A stretch of DNA of 64,000 bases from Dolomedes plantarius (GCA_907164885.2 OU015493.1:58050802-58114801), one strand, 5' to 3'; shown: positions 47,676 through 59,834, counted from the first letter of the stretch. Notes: generated from the letters alone by a model not told the origin. Made by a program: numbers and translations.

Positions 47676-47760
47676 GGATCCCAGACTCGAACCCGAGTCT
47701 TACGGTGTACCAAATGAACAGTTTTAACGAACGCGCCACGATTATACGCAACACTCTTGA
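47676..47760 (-). mobile_element. tRNA-like block inside the Helitron cluster
   Basis: On the minus strand GGGTTCGAGTCTGGGATCC is a B box and TGGCGCGTTCG about 45 nt upstream a weak A box. No full cloverleaf forms by eye. It may be a SINE head or a captured tRNA fragment. Confidence 0.45.
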
Positions 47761-48375
47761 GTAAAGTAAAAAATATACGCAATGAGTTTTTTGGAAAGTT
47801 GCTTTGGGTTGGTGAATATACATACTTTATGGAGTAAGAGGAGTTTTAAATGAGAAATAAGTTAGCATGATAGAAGCTTAGTCTTGAACTCTTCAATAGA
47901 CACAAAGACATAAGCTAGGGGGGTTGCAGTAGCGATTAAAAAAGATCGTGACACTTAGCGTGGTTGATTCAAATTTTCCATCGCGTGTGAGAGTGTCAAT
48001 ATGCCGTTGGATCCGATTTATTTTAGAGTATAAAATCTGACTTGAAAGATTATTATTCTCATTTATTATTCTGGTTTAATATATAACTTGAAACTTTTTG
48101 ATTTTATTTATTTTTATCTTTTCGCTCGCTGTTTGCCAGCTAACCCTAACGTGGACGCCATATTCAGAGGGGTGATTCCACAAAGTGTAACAGCTTACAA
48201 ATTGTTGATTTTTTATTAATTAAAAATCAACGGTAATTAATTTCGATTTTTGAAGTTCTTCAGACCCTCGGCTGTTTTTAAAGACGCCTGTATGTAAAAT
48301 TTCACGATCGTTGCTCCTAAACTGTGGATTTCTATACAATTACAGAGATACAAACATTCATTTTTATATATTAGA

Positions 48376-48985
48376 TAACAGTTCTGTGACTTACTGACTG
48401 ACTGACGGACAGATAACGCACAGACCAAACCGCTGGACCTAAAGGGCTGAAATTTTGCATGGCGATTCTTTTTATAGTGTAGGGGTGCACTAAGAAAGAT
48501 TTTGGGGAAAATTCTTCTTAGATTTTTTAAAATTAAATTTTTAAGCTGTTTTTGTAATTTTTTTTAAGTTTGCATTTAAAATAATAATCTGAGGGTTATA
48601 AAATTTGTATCACGAGAAAGGTCATAAAAATTCCTTTAAAATGAAATCTTTACCTCCATTTCCTGTTTTTTGGTGAATTTTTAAAGATTAATTTTTAGAA
48701 TTTAATTTATTAAATGCTGATCACGTGGTTTCTTTTCTTTTTGTGATACTTTAAATTAATTTTGCGTCACGTGCATAACAACGAAATAAATTGACAAAAA
48801 AAATTAAAATGCTCTAAAAGATAAAATTTAAGCACTAGACTAATTGAGATGGAAGTTTTTAAAGAATTTACTTCAAATTAGTATGTTTTATGGATATTAA
48901 ACATACAAATTAATTGCATGCATTGACCGTTGTATTTAATTTGAATGTACTCCGTAGCTGAGCAGGGGTATTCAGATAGTACTAG
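48376..48985 (+). mobile_element. Short Helitron, plus orientation, head-to-head with the previous one
   Basis: Starts TAACAGTTCTGTGAC directly at the 5' TC of the minus Helitron and ends CTAG at 48982-48985 before a T. Same family as 44854 and 49328. About 610 bp, non-coding. Confidence 0.7.
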
Positions 48986-49162
48986 TATAAAATTTCTCCC
49001 TTGCTATATAATAAGCAAGAATCATTATTGCCCTTTAAGAAAGAAGAAAAAAAAAAGAACTCTAGCGCTTTCAGCATTTCAGTATAGAAATAATATGATT
49101 GCTTTCAATCCGTAATTAATCACTAATATTTTTGTCAAAAGTTTCCGCTTAGCATGGTCGTA

Positions 49163-50254
49163 CAGTATTCGGACCATAAGACGCACCTTTTGCTGCCCCC
49201 CCCCCCCAAAAAAAAAAAAAAAAAAAAAAAAAAAACCCCGACTTAAAATTGGGGTGCGTCTTATGGTTCGAAGGTAACATTATAATAAAATTAATATTTT
49301 ATTATACATATTATATATATATATATACTAGCTGAAAACCCGTACTTCGCTATGGAGTACATTCAAATTAAATACAACGGTCAATGTATGCAATCAATGC
49401 CAAAAATATGTATAAATATATTTATAATAAATACAACGATCAATGTATGCAACTGATGTAAAAAAAACGAAAAATATATTTATAAAAAAAATCGTAACGG
49501 ATATTTTTATAGACAAAATAATGTAGAAAAAAATATTCAAATTAAATCTAATAGAACATGCTCAATAATATAGTACAGTTTGAGGAACATTTCTTTTACT
49601 ATATGCTAGTATTTTTTTTGGGATAATGTCGAATAGTCTGCCGCATTAGCAAGAATTTTTTATCTATTTCGTTGTTAAGCACGTGACGCAAAATTAAAAG
49701 AAAAGAAACCACGTGATCAGCATTTAATAAATTAAATTCTAAAAATTAATCTTTAAAAGTTCACCAAAAATCAGAAAATGGAGGTAAAGACACGAAAAAG
49801 ATTTCATTTTAAAGGAATTTTTATGATCTTTCTCGTGGTATAAATTTTATAACCCTCAGATTATTATTTTAAATGCAAACATTAAAAAAGTTATAAAAAC
49901 AACTTAAAAATTTATTTTTAAATAATCTAAGAAGAATTTTTCAAAAATATCTCATAGTGCACCCCTACACTATAAGAAGAATCGCTATGCAAAATTTCAG
50001 TCCTTTAGGTTCAGCGGTTTGCTCTGTGCGTTGTCTGTCAGTCAGTCAGTTATTGAACTGTTTTACATACGTATATAGATTTTATATATGTCATCTTTAT
50101 ATATATATATATAAATATATAATTTTCATTAAGTAAGAAATTGAAAATATCTTTATATATCTAACAAAATACAAAATATTCTTTTTTAAAATTCCTCCCA
50201 TAATTTTGAGATGCGTCTTATCATCCGGTGCGTCTTAAGGTCCGAAAAATACGG
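49163..50254. mobile_element. TA-flanked MITE split by a Helitron
   Basis: Ends CAGTATTCGGACCATAAGAC and CCGTATTTTTCGGACCTTAA (right end read inward), TA on both sides. A second inner copy of the GACGCACC/GGTGCGTC motif follows in each half. The Helitron at 49328-50079 divides it. A C12-A28 tract lies at 49196-49235. Confidence 0.75.
49328..50079 (-). mobile_element. Complete short Helitron, 752 bp
   Basis: On the minus strand it begins TCTATATACGTATGTAAAAC after an A and ends with a small hairpin (GTACT/AGTAC), GGGTTTTCAG and CTAG before a T. Tandem GACT units lie near the start. Non-coding, the best-preserved member of the family in the window. Confidence 0.85.
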
Positions 50255-50539
50255 TAATTGTTATTAGAGATATATGCCGTCTGCAATCTACTCACAATAA
50301 CCAAAATATTAACAAAAAATTTAAAGTAAAATTAGTTACGGCATTTCAAAATTAGTAATAGAATGTAAAATTTTCCTGAGCAAACAGGAAAGTTCAAAAT
50401 TAGTGGAGCAGAAAACAAGGGCTTTTGTATTTGATATTCATGTACGTGAACAAACAGCACTTATTTCCTCCGATTCGTTCCTACATATTCTCAAAAAAAA
50501 TCATGAAAAATAAAAATAAAGTACACTTGTATCGTCATT

Positions 50540-50621
50540 TCGGGGGCCCGGGAACTGGCTAGGCGGAACCAACGACTGTTTCTCCGAATCACGGACCTCA
50601 AATCAAATTAGCGGTGACGTC
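50540..50621 (+). promoter_or_regulatory. Candidate promoter with perfect CRE
   Basis: GC- and CpG-richer than all surroundings, with GGGGGCCCGGG near 50542 and the perfect CRE palindrome TGACGTCA at 50615-50622. No TATA box is evident. It lies just before an open frame with a strong splice donor. No transposon ends are seen here. Confidence 0.35.
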
Positions 50622-50763
50622 ATGGAAGGAAAAGAGGAGGAGACGGCTTTAAGAGCCACCTGCTCGGAACACGTGGTTATCTTCTTGTTACTTCTGTTCA
50701 GGAAGGCCGTTTGGAAAGCGGCGCGAGAAGTAGCGATCGCGGATTTCGTGCACCACATCTTGG
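50622..50763 (+). CDS. Candidate first coding exon, unknown product
   Basis: ATG at 50622 overlaps the CRE. It opens MEGKEEETALRATCSEHV, a hydrophobic run VIFLLLLF, and a basic/acidic stretch, up to the donor G|GTAAGT at 50763/50764 (47 codons plus one base). I do not recognise the protein and found no downstream exon in the window, so it may be a 5' UTR exon whose ATG is unused. The base composition and donor are the only support. Confidence 0.3.
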
Positions 50764-51636
50764 GTAAGTTGGATTTTATCAGCTGTCATTCCGGACTCCG
50801 GTTGATTATATTTCTGTGAAGCGGTGATGTAGCCAGCGAAAACGTGATTGTGTGTGGACCATAGGTCCGTGTTTGGTTAGTATAATTGTGATAACATGTG
50901 AAAAACCTGAATTTCGAGAGGGGCTTAGCCCTGTTCCCTCTTCTGCCCACGTTTCTGGCGTGAACTCACTGCTGAACGTGCCGAAGAGAAAGTAGTAGTA
51001 GTGCATTGTTGGGAGTTAAATGATGTTATTCTCTTTTACATGATATGTGTCGCGCCATGGCTGGAGTAATTATTTTTAAAATTTACACATCTTAGCTGTT
51101 TGCAGTTTTCTAGGGCATATTTTGCCTTAGTTACGGAGTTTTTTTTACATGTTACATATTATCGTTACGGAGTTTTTTTACATGTAAATTTGTCATTTGT
51201 CTGTATGCAGGCAATACTAGACGGATCTCTTCATTTTAGCTTTATTTAGATCCTTTACTCAGAAAAAAAAAAAAAATCCTAATTAGTCCTGGACATTGTA
51301 AACAGTCAAACGTCGGAGAACATAGACGACAGCATGTAAAGCGATTATGCAGGTATATTATATATTTGATAGTACCTTACATCGAAATATTTGTCAGTGG
51401 CGCGTTTGAAAAATAAAATTATGTAGGAGTCCTGTTGACCTGGCGGTTATAAATTTCATGTGGTAAAGTGTAACTGTGTATTGATCTTAAAGTTTCCCCT
51501 CTTGTTTTTAATTTTGCTTCATAGAGGAAGTGTTGATTTTGATCGCTATTTAAACTTATTTAAGCCTAAAGGAGTTCATGTTGGCTCTTCCTGAAGTATG
51601 TCTTTGTGATCATATCCACCGCGGCTGGCCTGCACT

Positions 51637-51642
<6 letters not shown>

Positions 51643-51688
<46 letters not shown>
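51643..51688. repeat. TA microsatellite
   Basis: About 20 TA units after a short GT run. Translations across it as Tyr-Ile repeats are artefacts. Confidence 0.9.
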
Positions 51689-51691
<3 letters not shown>

Positions 51692-52585
51692 GATCTTGTA
51701 GTACATCTAGACATCAACTGTATGCGTTATTTGAAAAAGAAGACAATTCTCTGTACTTACTTAATGATTGTCACCGAAGCGGCGGTTGCTAGGTTGATTG
51801 CCGATGTTAAATCACGAACTAAGCCAAACCAGACTGCGCTGTTAGCTGGATGCATTTAGTTGGGGGCAATGCGACTGTTCCAAAAATATCGGCTGCACGA
51901 TTCAGATTCTACCAATGGATGATTCTGTCAGGGATGTGCTTGTGTGCTTGGTTTACAATAAATGATGTGCAGAAAAATGGGTCTAAAAAACGCCTCTGAT
52001 GGCAGAAATATGTGTGGAATGATCTATAAAGAAGAATTTCGAAAGTTCAATTGACTACCAATCTGTCGCTACTCTCATGGTGAACTTCCGATACAAAGAA
52101 CACGATGTAGTCGACTTTAAGCGGTAGCTATTGCTTACTTTCTCCATTTTTAAATTGTTGGCCAAGAAAATTACATCATACGTCACCCGAAACAATTATG
52201 AATGCTTCAAAACACTATTTTTTTTTTGCCAAAGACAATCTATGCCTTTATGCCATGGCAGCACATTTGTCTTCATTCGCCATCATCTTTCCCCCAAACC
52301 TCTGCTTATTGTTCCGTTCGTCGGTTCTTAAACCACTTTTCTGTAAGAATAGATTAGCTAACTTGAAGCAGTGAATACGCGTGCTTATTACATATATTGC
52401 ATAACTTCCGCAAACCTAAAAGTCCACCAGAGTCTGTATAATCCGAGTCCTGGTATAACAAGCTCCTCTTTAACCGTTGTCCTTCAGTGGATTTTTCGGC
52501 TTTTTTTCCCCCTTTTTTTTGATAAAGTCGTGTATCGGCACAATGTTAGTCACATTTGATAGGCCAACTGAGGTGCTGAAATGGC

Positions 52586-52657
52586 TTTCGAGGGGCGAGC
52601 CGCCCCTCGAAACTGACAAAGATCAGCTCCTTCCGATACTGTGATCTTTGTCAGTTT
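52586..52657. repeat. Two overlapping perfect hairpins
   Basis: Hairpin 1: 12-bp arms 52586-52597 and 52601-52612, 3-nt loop, core CGAGGGGCG. Hairpin 2: 16-bp arms 52610-52625 and 52642-52657, 16-nt loop, starting AAACTGACAAAGATCA. They share three bases. Confidence 0.9.
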
Positions 52658-54496
52658 GGTGGCGGTTATTCGCATACTCATAAACGAAAAGGCTGCAGAA
52701 TATCATGAAAAAAAAGTGGGAGTAAAGCTACGTTACAGACTGCCTTTAGATACATAGAGTAGCAACTGTAATCATCGATAGCCAATTTCCTTTTTTAAAA
52801 GAGATACACCGTTACCAAAAAAGTAAATAAATAAAACTGTTAGAAAAAGTAGAATTATACCTTATTCTTCTTTTATTGCTTAGAACTCTAGGAGCCCAGA
52901 ACTAGGTCCTTAAAACGCGTCCTTAGAACTAGGCGCTGTATCTCTACTTATATTATTTTCCTTAGACCTTTTATTTTTTCGTCTTAATTAGTCTTAGACA
53001 GTCCTGCAAGTCTTCAAATCATTTCATTGATAATCAAAAGTCAATCGTACTATATTTGGGTTTAGACTTCTCTACCTTTGTTAGCCATCGAACTCGTTTA
53101 TTTTTTTTGTATTCCGTCTAATCGAAGTTTTCAGATATCCGAGCATGTCATGATCCCGATTTACTCCGATAACTGGAGTTCTGTAGTATTTATTGTATGT
53201 TGTAGTACTATCTTTAGTAACATATTAGTTAGTTTCCAACTGAGTTACATAACATATAATTTATTATTAATTTATATATGTATATTCATAAATGAATAAT
53301 TTCTTAAAGTTATAAATTAAATATACTGTCATTTCATATTTCGTAGGGTACTTGCAATAAAAAAATTAAAAAACTCAATCTAAATTAATTTGCATTTCTA
53401 TAATAAAACTCACGTGCTGGCAAACAATCTATCAACCAAATTGTCACCAGTCAACTTCTACTGTTTTAAAAGTCAGTCTATCAGGCTATGTGTGCTCTGT
53501 CACCTATATGTACTTTCCCCAAATATTTGTGGAGCCACTTTCCCCCCCCTCGCTTGTTATAGGAACACATTCTAAAATTCATATTTCGCACAATCTTAGC
53601 ACTGTAAACAACTTCACCTTTAACAACAGCTTCACCTTTTCGGATCATTTTAACAGTCGATAGGAGGCAGAGGCGTACAGTTTTTAGCAACCTGTGTTGG
53701 GCATTCAGAAAAAGGCATAATTTTAAGTTTGATGTCATACTCTTATCGATCGATTTCGAGAAACAGGGTACATATAAATTGCTATTTTAAGGTTTTTTGA
53801 ACACCACGGAAAAAAATACTGTGAGAATGGGAGAAGAGCTCAGACCACAATCATGAAATTATATACGTAAAAAACTATATATAAAATGCCCGAAATCTGC
53901 TTATTTCGAGTGAATGGAAATTTTTTACATTTCATATAACATTTTGCACAATTAAAAAATCTGATTTATTAAAAAAAAAATTGTTTATCTAGTAGGGATT
54001 TTGACAACTTGTTTCTCTACCGAATTGTTGTGCAGGCTTGGAACAGATCATTTTTGTTGTTGAGTATCTCGATTATTTTAATGTATCTGTCGCAAGGAGG
54101 CCATGCCTTTATAATATGAACATTTATTTAGGTAGGGAAAAATTAATTTTATCACATATAGCAGATTATCTGCAGAGCTTTTATGAAAGTGATTGATATC
54201 TATCTCCTTCATTCTCTCAGCTGTTTTGGATCTAAGTTTCGTTTTACGTGACTTAGCCAATAAATACCAGAGTAAAGTAGCCATTTCAAACGCGAATTAC
54301 AATACATTGTGACTGGTGACAACCCATCGTGGTCTTTTGTTTTCAGGCCACAGTACAGGACAGGTCATTTTCCCACGAAATGCGCTACGAAATATCTGTA
54401 ATGTCAATTGATGCAGTAATTAAATTAAAACAAATATGACATTCCAGTCGCTCGAAAGAAATTTTATTTCGCATCTTGTCACGTAACTAACACACA

Positions 54497-54538
54497 CCCC
54501 CCCCCCCCCCCCCCCAAAAAAAAAAAAAAAAAAAAAAA
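54497..54538. repeat. C19 followed by A23 homopolymers
   Basis: A pure C run passes straight into a pure A run. A similar C12-A28 junction is at 49196-49235. Confidence 0.9.
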
Positions 54539-54972
54539 CAAGGAAAAAAAAAAACAACAGGACGCACGTACCATCCGTCCAGATAAAACGTTTCCGAATA
54601 TATGCTACAAAATAAGAGCATCCCTTCCATTTTTATTCGGTCATGCCTTTTAACGCCTGACTGCATCCGAAAATAAGACATTTCTTGCAGCATCTGGATT
54701 TGCAATAAACATCAGACAGGTAAAATGGAAAGAACGATTATTCTATTTGTCATTCCCTCCCTGACTAATTAGTTTGAGTTCTCTGGATGGAACTTGGAGA
54801 TATTTATTCCGATCGGTAATCGTGTTTTTCGATCTACGTTGAAAGATAACTTATTAGATTCTTTCTTCGTCATAAAGAAAGTAAAATTTTTCACCCATTA
54901 CCAAAAGAAAAAAGATTGAAGTTTAATCAAAATTCAAACTTAGTAAGAAGCATATTGCAGCTCAGAACTGTA

Positions 54973-55105
54973 ATATATTAAGTTGAAGCTCAAAACTAAG
55001 ACATGAAGGTCAACCAAAACAAGAATACCAGAAACAAACTTTACTTCTGGCATTCTTGTTTAGGTTTACCTTCATTTTTCAATCTTCAGTTTCAACTTTA
55101 TATGT
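54973..55105. repeat. Imperfect inverted repeat, fold-back element
   Basis: Arms of about 60 bp, roughly four-fifths matching, around a short centre at 55034-55045 (shared phrases AAGTTGAA, ATGAAGGT, AAACAAGAAT, CCAGAA). Probably a fold-back MITE; no target duplication could be fixed. Confidence 0.7.
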
Positions 55106-57210
55106 CACGAAAAAAAAAATGATGTCAAGTTGTAGTCGTTGGCCGAGGTGGAAATACATCAATGAAATAACAGTCTTAACACATATAACTCTTTATTTGA
55201 TCACTCTTGCCCTTTTTCCATTTCATGACCCAGTCGAACAACACGTCCTACAGCATCAAGCCTCTCCACTTGTCTGCCACCAGAGAATATTTTACAAACG
55301 TATATACACATCAACGTATATACACATCACGTTCAATACACTCTTCACCCTGGCGTTCCAGGAGAATAGATTTCTTAAGAGCCCACAAATGTACGGATTC
55401 ATGCATCCATCCATCGAATTCCAGTATAATGGTTCACACGTCCTTGATGAATCGTACAAGTGCGTTCTCAAGATAAACTCTTTAAGACGTTCAATATTGC
55501 ATTGTTCGTCGTGTTTGTATGAGTGATCATATTGTGTGATGGCAGCTTGATCATATGAAGTATGAACGGGTTTAGGCACTGTATCAATCGGCATTGCAGT
55601 TCTTCAATCTCTTCCATGTTAAGCTACGGGGAATTTCCTTCCCACTTTGTACTTTTCTTACGCCAAAAAAGCGATGGCTTTTTTTTTTTCAATAGATGAA
55701 GGCTGTTAGATTTGAATTTTCCAGTAGTTAATTTTCCTCGGGGCGCAAAATTATTGATGTCTGTCGCTGCAAAATTAAATTTGATTTATGAAAACATTCA
55801 GTTTAAACAAGCATTTAAATATCTATCATCAATTACTATCTGTCAAGGGAAACAGATTTTTTAAAAGAAGAAAAAACACGCATTTTCCAATCTGTAATTA
55901 GAAAAGTACTGGGAGGAAAATTCCTCAATGCTTAGCATCATAGTTAAAGATGTGGGAGGGGCAACTGATGCACCGTCTTGAGACATGCTAGACGTTATTT
56001 CACAACCTGTTTGAAGCTATACGGCGGCTACAAACACCATTGCCACCCGCGCGATTCTAATCTGCAGAATGCGCACGGGGACCTAGAGACAGCACCTTAG
56101 CTTTTCGGGCGCATATATTTAAAAAGTATCCACAGTGACTAGTTTTGGTAGAAATCGGTCTTAATTTTCGCGAGTTACAGTATTAAAGAGTCTATTTTAT
56201 GATAATTTGATTGTTCTTTGATTTTAACGATCAAAATTTAAACTAATTATTTTACAGGTTGATTAACCCGTTATTCGAAACGTTTGGAACCACGAGTGCT
56301 ATTAACTCATGCGTAATAAGATATCTTTCGAATGAGTCATTACGTTTAAAGACAAAATCCATTTATGGGTGAATATACACCCCATCCAAATGGTTTGACG
56401 GCAATTTATGCGATATTTTTACTAACTTTTATGTATTGGGCAAAGTTTGTATGAACTAAACTGTCAGAAGGATAAGTAATAACAACCTCAGGGATCTTAC
56501 AATATTTGCAGATTGATAAAAAAAAAAAAAAAAAAGAAAGAAAGAAACAGGCAGTAAAAGAAGCTAAGCGTGCACCCATATTTCGCCTCCAGAAGATAAA
56601 AGTAAAAAGAAGCCTGACTCATAACGTTTTATTCAACTGAAAGAATTCTGTGAGTGACAGTCAAATTGCGCTATTTTTCCGCTAAAGAAGAATGCAGTTG
56701 TTTCCCAACCATTTATGAAACTTTTCAGTGATTGCGCCATTTTCGCGAAACCTGGAATTGTTTGCATTCCTGAGTATTGACATTTAACTTGCAACTGATG
56801 TTTGAAAATTAATTATTGTTGCAGGTGTTTATTTAAGGTGATTGTGACGAAGTTTTTTTTTTTTCTCTGGACAGTACTAATGAATTGTTAGACTTTAAAT
56901 CTTTAAAATTTCGTTTTATTTAACCCCTTGTTCTTTTTCCTAAGGCAGTTTCATGTAACGTCACTGGGCTAAAAACTGATACGCGTTTTATACGTGGAGC
57001 TCTGGTATGCATTTCTCTGCAAGTTTTAGTAATTTACGCATTTAACAACAAATATTTTGCTCTTTGTTTCTGTCCGAGTTGAGATGTGACATGATGCGTG
57101 CAAGTGCCCTATAGGATTTTTTTAAACTTACTGTGTAAAAGTGTTAATTCTTACTGATGAATTTTATGCTTGTCATTTCAGAATCCTCAAAAATGCTTAA
57201 AACACTTACC

Positions 57211-57941
57211 CAGACCTGCCAACTTTCCGGATTTACCCGGCATTGCTGGATTTTTAATGCATCTTCCGGGTTTCTGGAATGGACACTATAATTACCGGAT
57301 TCCGAAACGTTAAAAAAAAAAAAACACGCTGGTTTTAACAATCCCTTACAGTAATGCAGAGTGAGAGGATTTTTAGTTACATACAAAAATATCTACTCAG
57401 TTCAGGTCATCTATGTCAAGGGAAACCTTAGAAAATTTACTAATATGCAAATCGAACCCACAAGCACACTGTTAAAGAACAATTTCATAATGAATTTTTA
57501 AAAAGAGCAAAATCAGCTACAGTAAATACTACAAAAATTCCAAGATTTTCTGCTATTAATTAAAACAAACATTATAAAGAAATAGAAGCACTCAAAATAT
57601 AGACTGCTGGGGTACCTGATAGTGTAAATATGATGTACATTAAAATGTATGATTACAAATTTCAAATATAAAACTTTTGTTTCAAGTGCCTCCGCATTGG
57701 GGGAAAAAAACAAAAAAAACTTTTTTTTAATATTATAATTTCAAGATGAGCTGAACAGTAAGGAAATATTTTGAACTATGTAATATTATCAAAGAGATCC
57801 TATAAACTATAAGTAAGTATACATTATAAATCTTTTATTATAATTTTTTACTATGCTGTTTTGTGTTATGTCGTTATGTCGATTATTTTATGCACGGTAG
57901 AATATTGCAGGATTTTGCTCTTACTGAGGTTGGCAGGTCTG
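57211..57941. mobile_element. hAT-like non-coding element
   Basis: Inverted ends CAGACCTGCCAAC. Flanks share TTACC on both sides, shifted by one base, so the target duplication is not clean. 731 bp, no transposase. Inside, two related phrases (TTTCCGGATTTACCCGG) repeat. Confidence 0.65.
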
Positions 57942-58419
57942 TTTACCACTTATTGCGAATAGATATATTTGTTTCCTAGAAATGGTAGAATTGTATTTGG
58001 AAAATATGCTGTCATTTTAGATTACATGGTGGTTTCGGTCTCTGAACACAGGAAAAAAAAATTTTTTTTAAACGTTTTTTCTGAAGATTCAATGTTCCCA
58101 TGTCATGAGATTTCCGCCGAAATACATCATGCATTGAACATAATTTTGATATTGACTGTATTCAATTTTTCCTAAATTCGAAATATTTCTTAGTTTTTGC
58201 AAAATATATGTATATATTATACATATATATTCTATACCTGCTAGATTAAAGTCGGTGTTAAACTGAAACCGTTAAAATTATTAAAAAATACGAAGGCTAT
58301 AAATTCCGAAAAATATTTCTGATTGCCGAGGTGGCAGATTTATTATTTTTTTTCAACTGGTGAAAAAATTTCTATATTTCATTTCTTCAATTAAAAAGAA
58401 AAAATTAGTCTGCGTAAAT

Positions 58420-58463
58420 GATCTGACTGATAACACCACCGAAGTGTTGTTATCAGTCAGATC
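58420..58463. repeat. Hairpin with long stem and CGAA loop
   Basis: GATCTGACTGATAACA (58420-58435) pairs perfectly with 58448-58463. The inner part pairs on with one mismatch to leave a CGAA loop at 58440-58443. No element ends were found around it. Confidence 0.85.
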
Positions 58464-58949
58464 TGGTTATTCCATTTTACTTATACCTAACAACGTAAAT
58501 AACTTTTAATCCAGTTTACTTATATCTTTAAACAACGTAACTTTCAGTGGAACCGACCCTAGTAAATAAGCGCAATTATAATATACCCTCCTCCAGGCCT
58601 TTTACGTTGATTCTAAAAATGTCCGAAAAAAATACAGAGCTCTCAGCTAAATGGTTCCCATATTAAGAAACGAAAAGCTGTGGTAAATGAAAGGCATCTT
58701 TCTCTCAACCACAATCTTCTGTTATCCAGGCCGATGAAGTGTTTTTCCGAGATAAGAACTTCAGCTGCACTCGAGGCGATGATGCATTCATTCTTTCTTT
58801 CTCCCTCCGCAAGATATCGAATTCCAGTTAATATCCAATTATAGTCTGGAAGTTCTGTAAAATCTTGGTTTCGTTTTAAGCGTCTCAAGCTCGCCCTACT
58901 TCTACCACATTATAAAATTTGCTTCTAAAATACTATTCATGAATGTTTG

Positions 58950-59304
58950 ATTTAGAGCACTACGGTCAACTTTCGCAACATAAGGGTTAATTACACCGGG
59001 ATCTACAATTTAAAGCCGATTCCAATCGACTATAAACATCCATACCAATATTGGGACTATAAGGGCCTGTTCACATAGGAGTCAGGTAGCGGAAACGTAA
59101 AAGGAAAGATGGCGCTGAGACTGAAATAAACCAATCATAGGCGTTAAACATTTCGTTGCTAATCGTTTGGCGGTTTGTCATTGGTTAAATATATTTCAAT
59201 ACTTTAACGTTTCCGCTACTGGACTCCTATGTGAACAGACCCTAACCCACAGGCTCTGGACCGAATGCCAGCGCCCTAGCCATTCGGTTTTCACCCGGCC
59301 TACC
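58950..59304 (-). mobile_element. tRNA-derived SINE, split by a MITE
   Basis: On the minus strand its head (GAATGGCTAGGGCGCT near 59275) and its body (ATGGATGTTTATAG, AATCGGCTTTAAA, GACCGTAG) match the plus-strand SINE at 61721. The MITE at 59063-59243 lies between head and body. Confidence 0.7.
59063..59243. mobile_element. Intact PIF/Harbinger-type MITE, 181 bp
   Basis: GGGCCTGTTCACATAGGAGT at one end, inverse at the other, TAA on both sides (59060-59062 and 59244-59246). It is the unbroken reference for the interrupted copies at 19401 and 27431. Confidence 0.93.
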
Positions 59305-59724
59305 ATTCATGAAAACTAGTGTATTATCAGGTATCCTGTAGTGCAACATACATTGAATAATTATAAATATAACTTTCTGAACATAATGTTCTTAGAACCT
59401 TTTCTCACCAAAACGGTATTTCTGCAAATGAGATAATTATCATGGGTTTCGTTAAAAATAGAAAGATTTTACACCTTACTGTAAAGTTATTATCGAAAGC
59501 ATCTGCAGTTGCATTTTGATTAAGTCTTTAACAAATTAGTGACGTACTATCTTCATTACATTCAGAAACGAAGATGTGAATGGGATTCATTAATTATTAG
59601 GTAACTAAAAATCAATCTGTTAATATCAAATATAATTATTAATATATATTATTTTCTCTTAGACGTATTTTTTTTTTTAACTTTGTGGCTTCATACTTAA
59701 AATTGATAGCCAATTTCCATAATC

Positions 59725-59834
<110 letters not shown>

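Larger units (their letters stand above)
43580..48375 (-). mobile_element. Helitron, minus orientation, with nested insertions
   Basis: The 5' end, read on the minus strand from 48375, is TCTAATATATAAAAATGAAT after an A, a very typical Helitron start. A 3' end lies at 43580: a hairpin of CCCG/CGGG type, then TACTTCAGCTAG before a T. Repeated phrases (ACAGTATAAATAACATAG near 43637, 43793, 47281 and 47404) lie on both sides of the nested elements. They could be internal repeats of one Helitron, or two copies of which one lost each end; I favour one. No Rep/helicase frame. Confidence 0.6.
51700..57210. other. Long stretch without a recognisable gene
   Basis: Apart from the hairpin pair at 52586, the C/A tract at 54497 and the inverted repeat at 54973, nothing can be named. 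The overlapping frames at 55056-55526 (156 codons, plus) and 55594-55292 (100 codons, minus) have no recognisable domain or splice support. It could be an intron of the candidate plus-strand gene. Confidence 0.4.

Noticed and set aside
43580..48375. CRISPR-like or integron-like array because of repeated short phrases
   Set aside because: Repeat spacing is irregular, the context is Helitron ends, and the DNA is plainly eukaryotic.
55056..55594. Protein-coding gene with 156- or 100-codon frames
   Set aside because: Frames overlap on opposite strands, no domain is recognisable and no splice sites support an extension.
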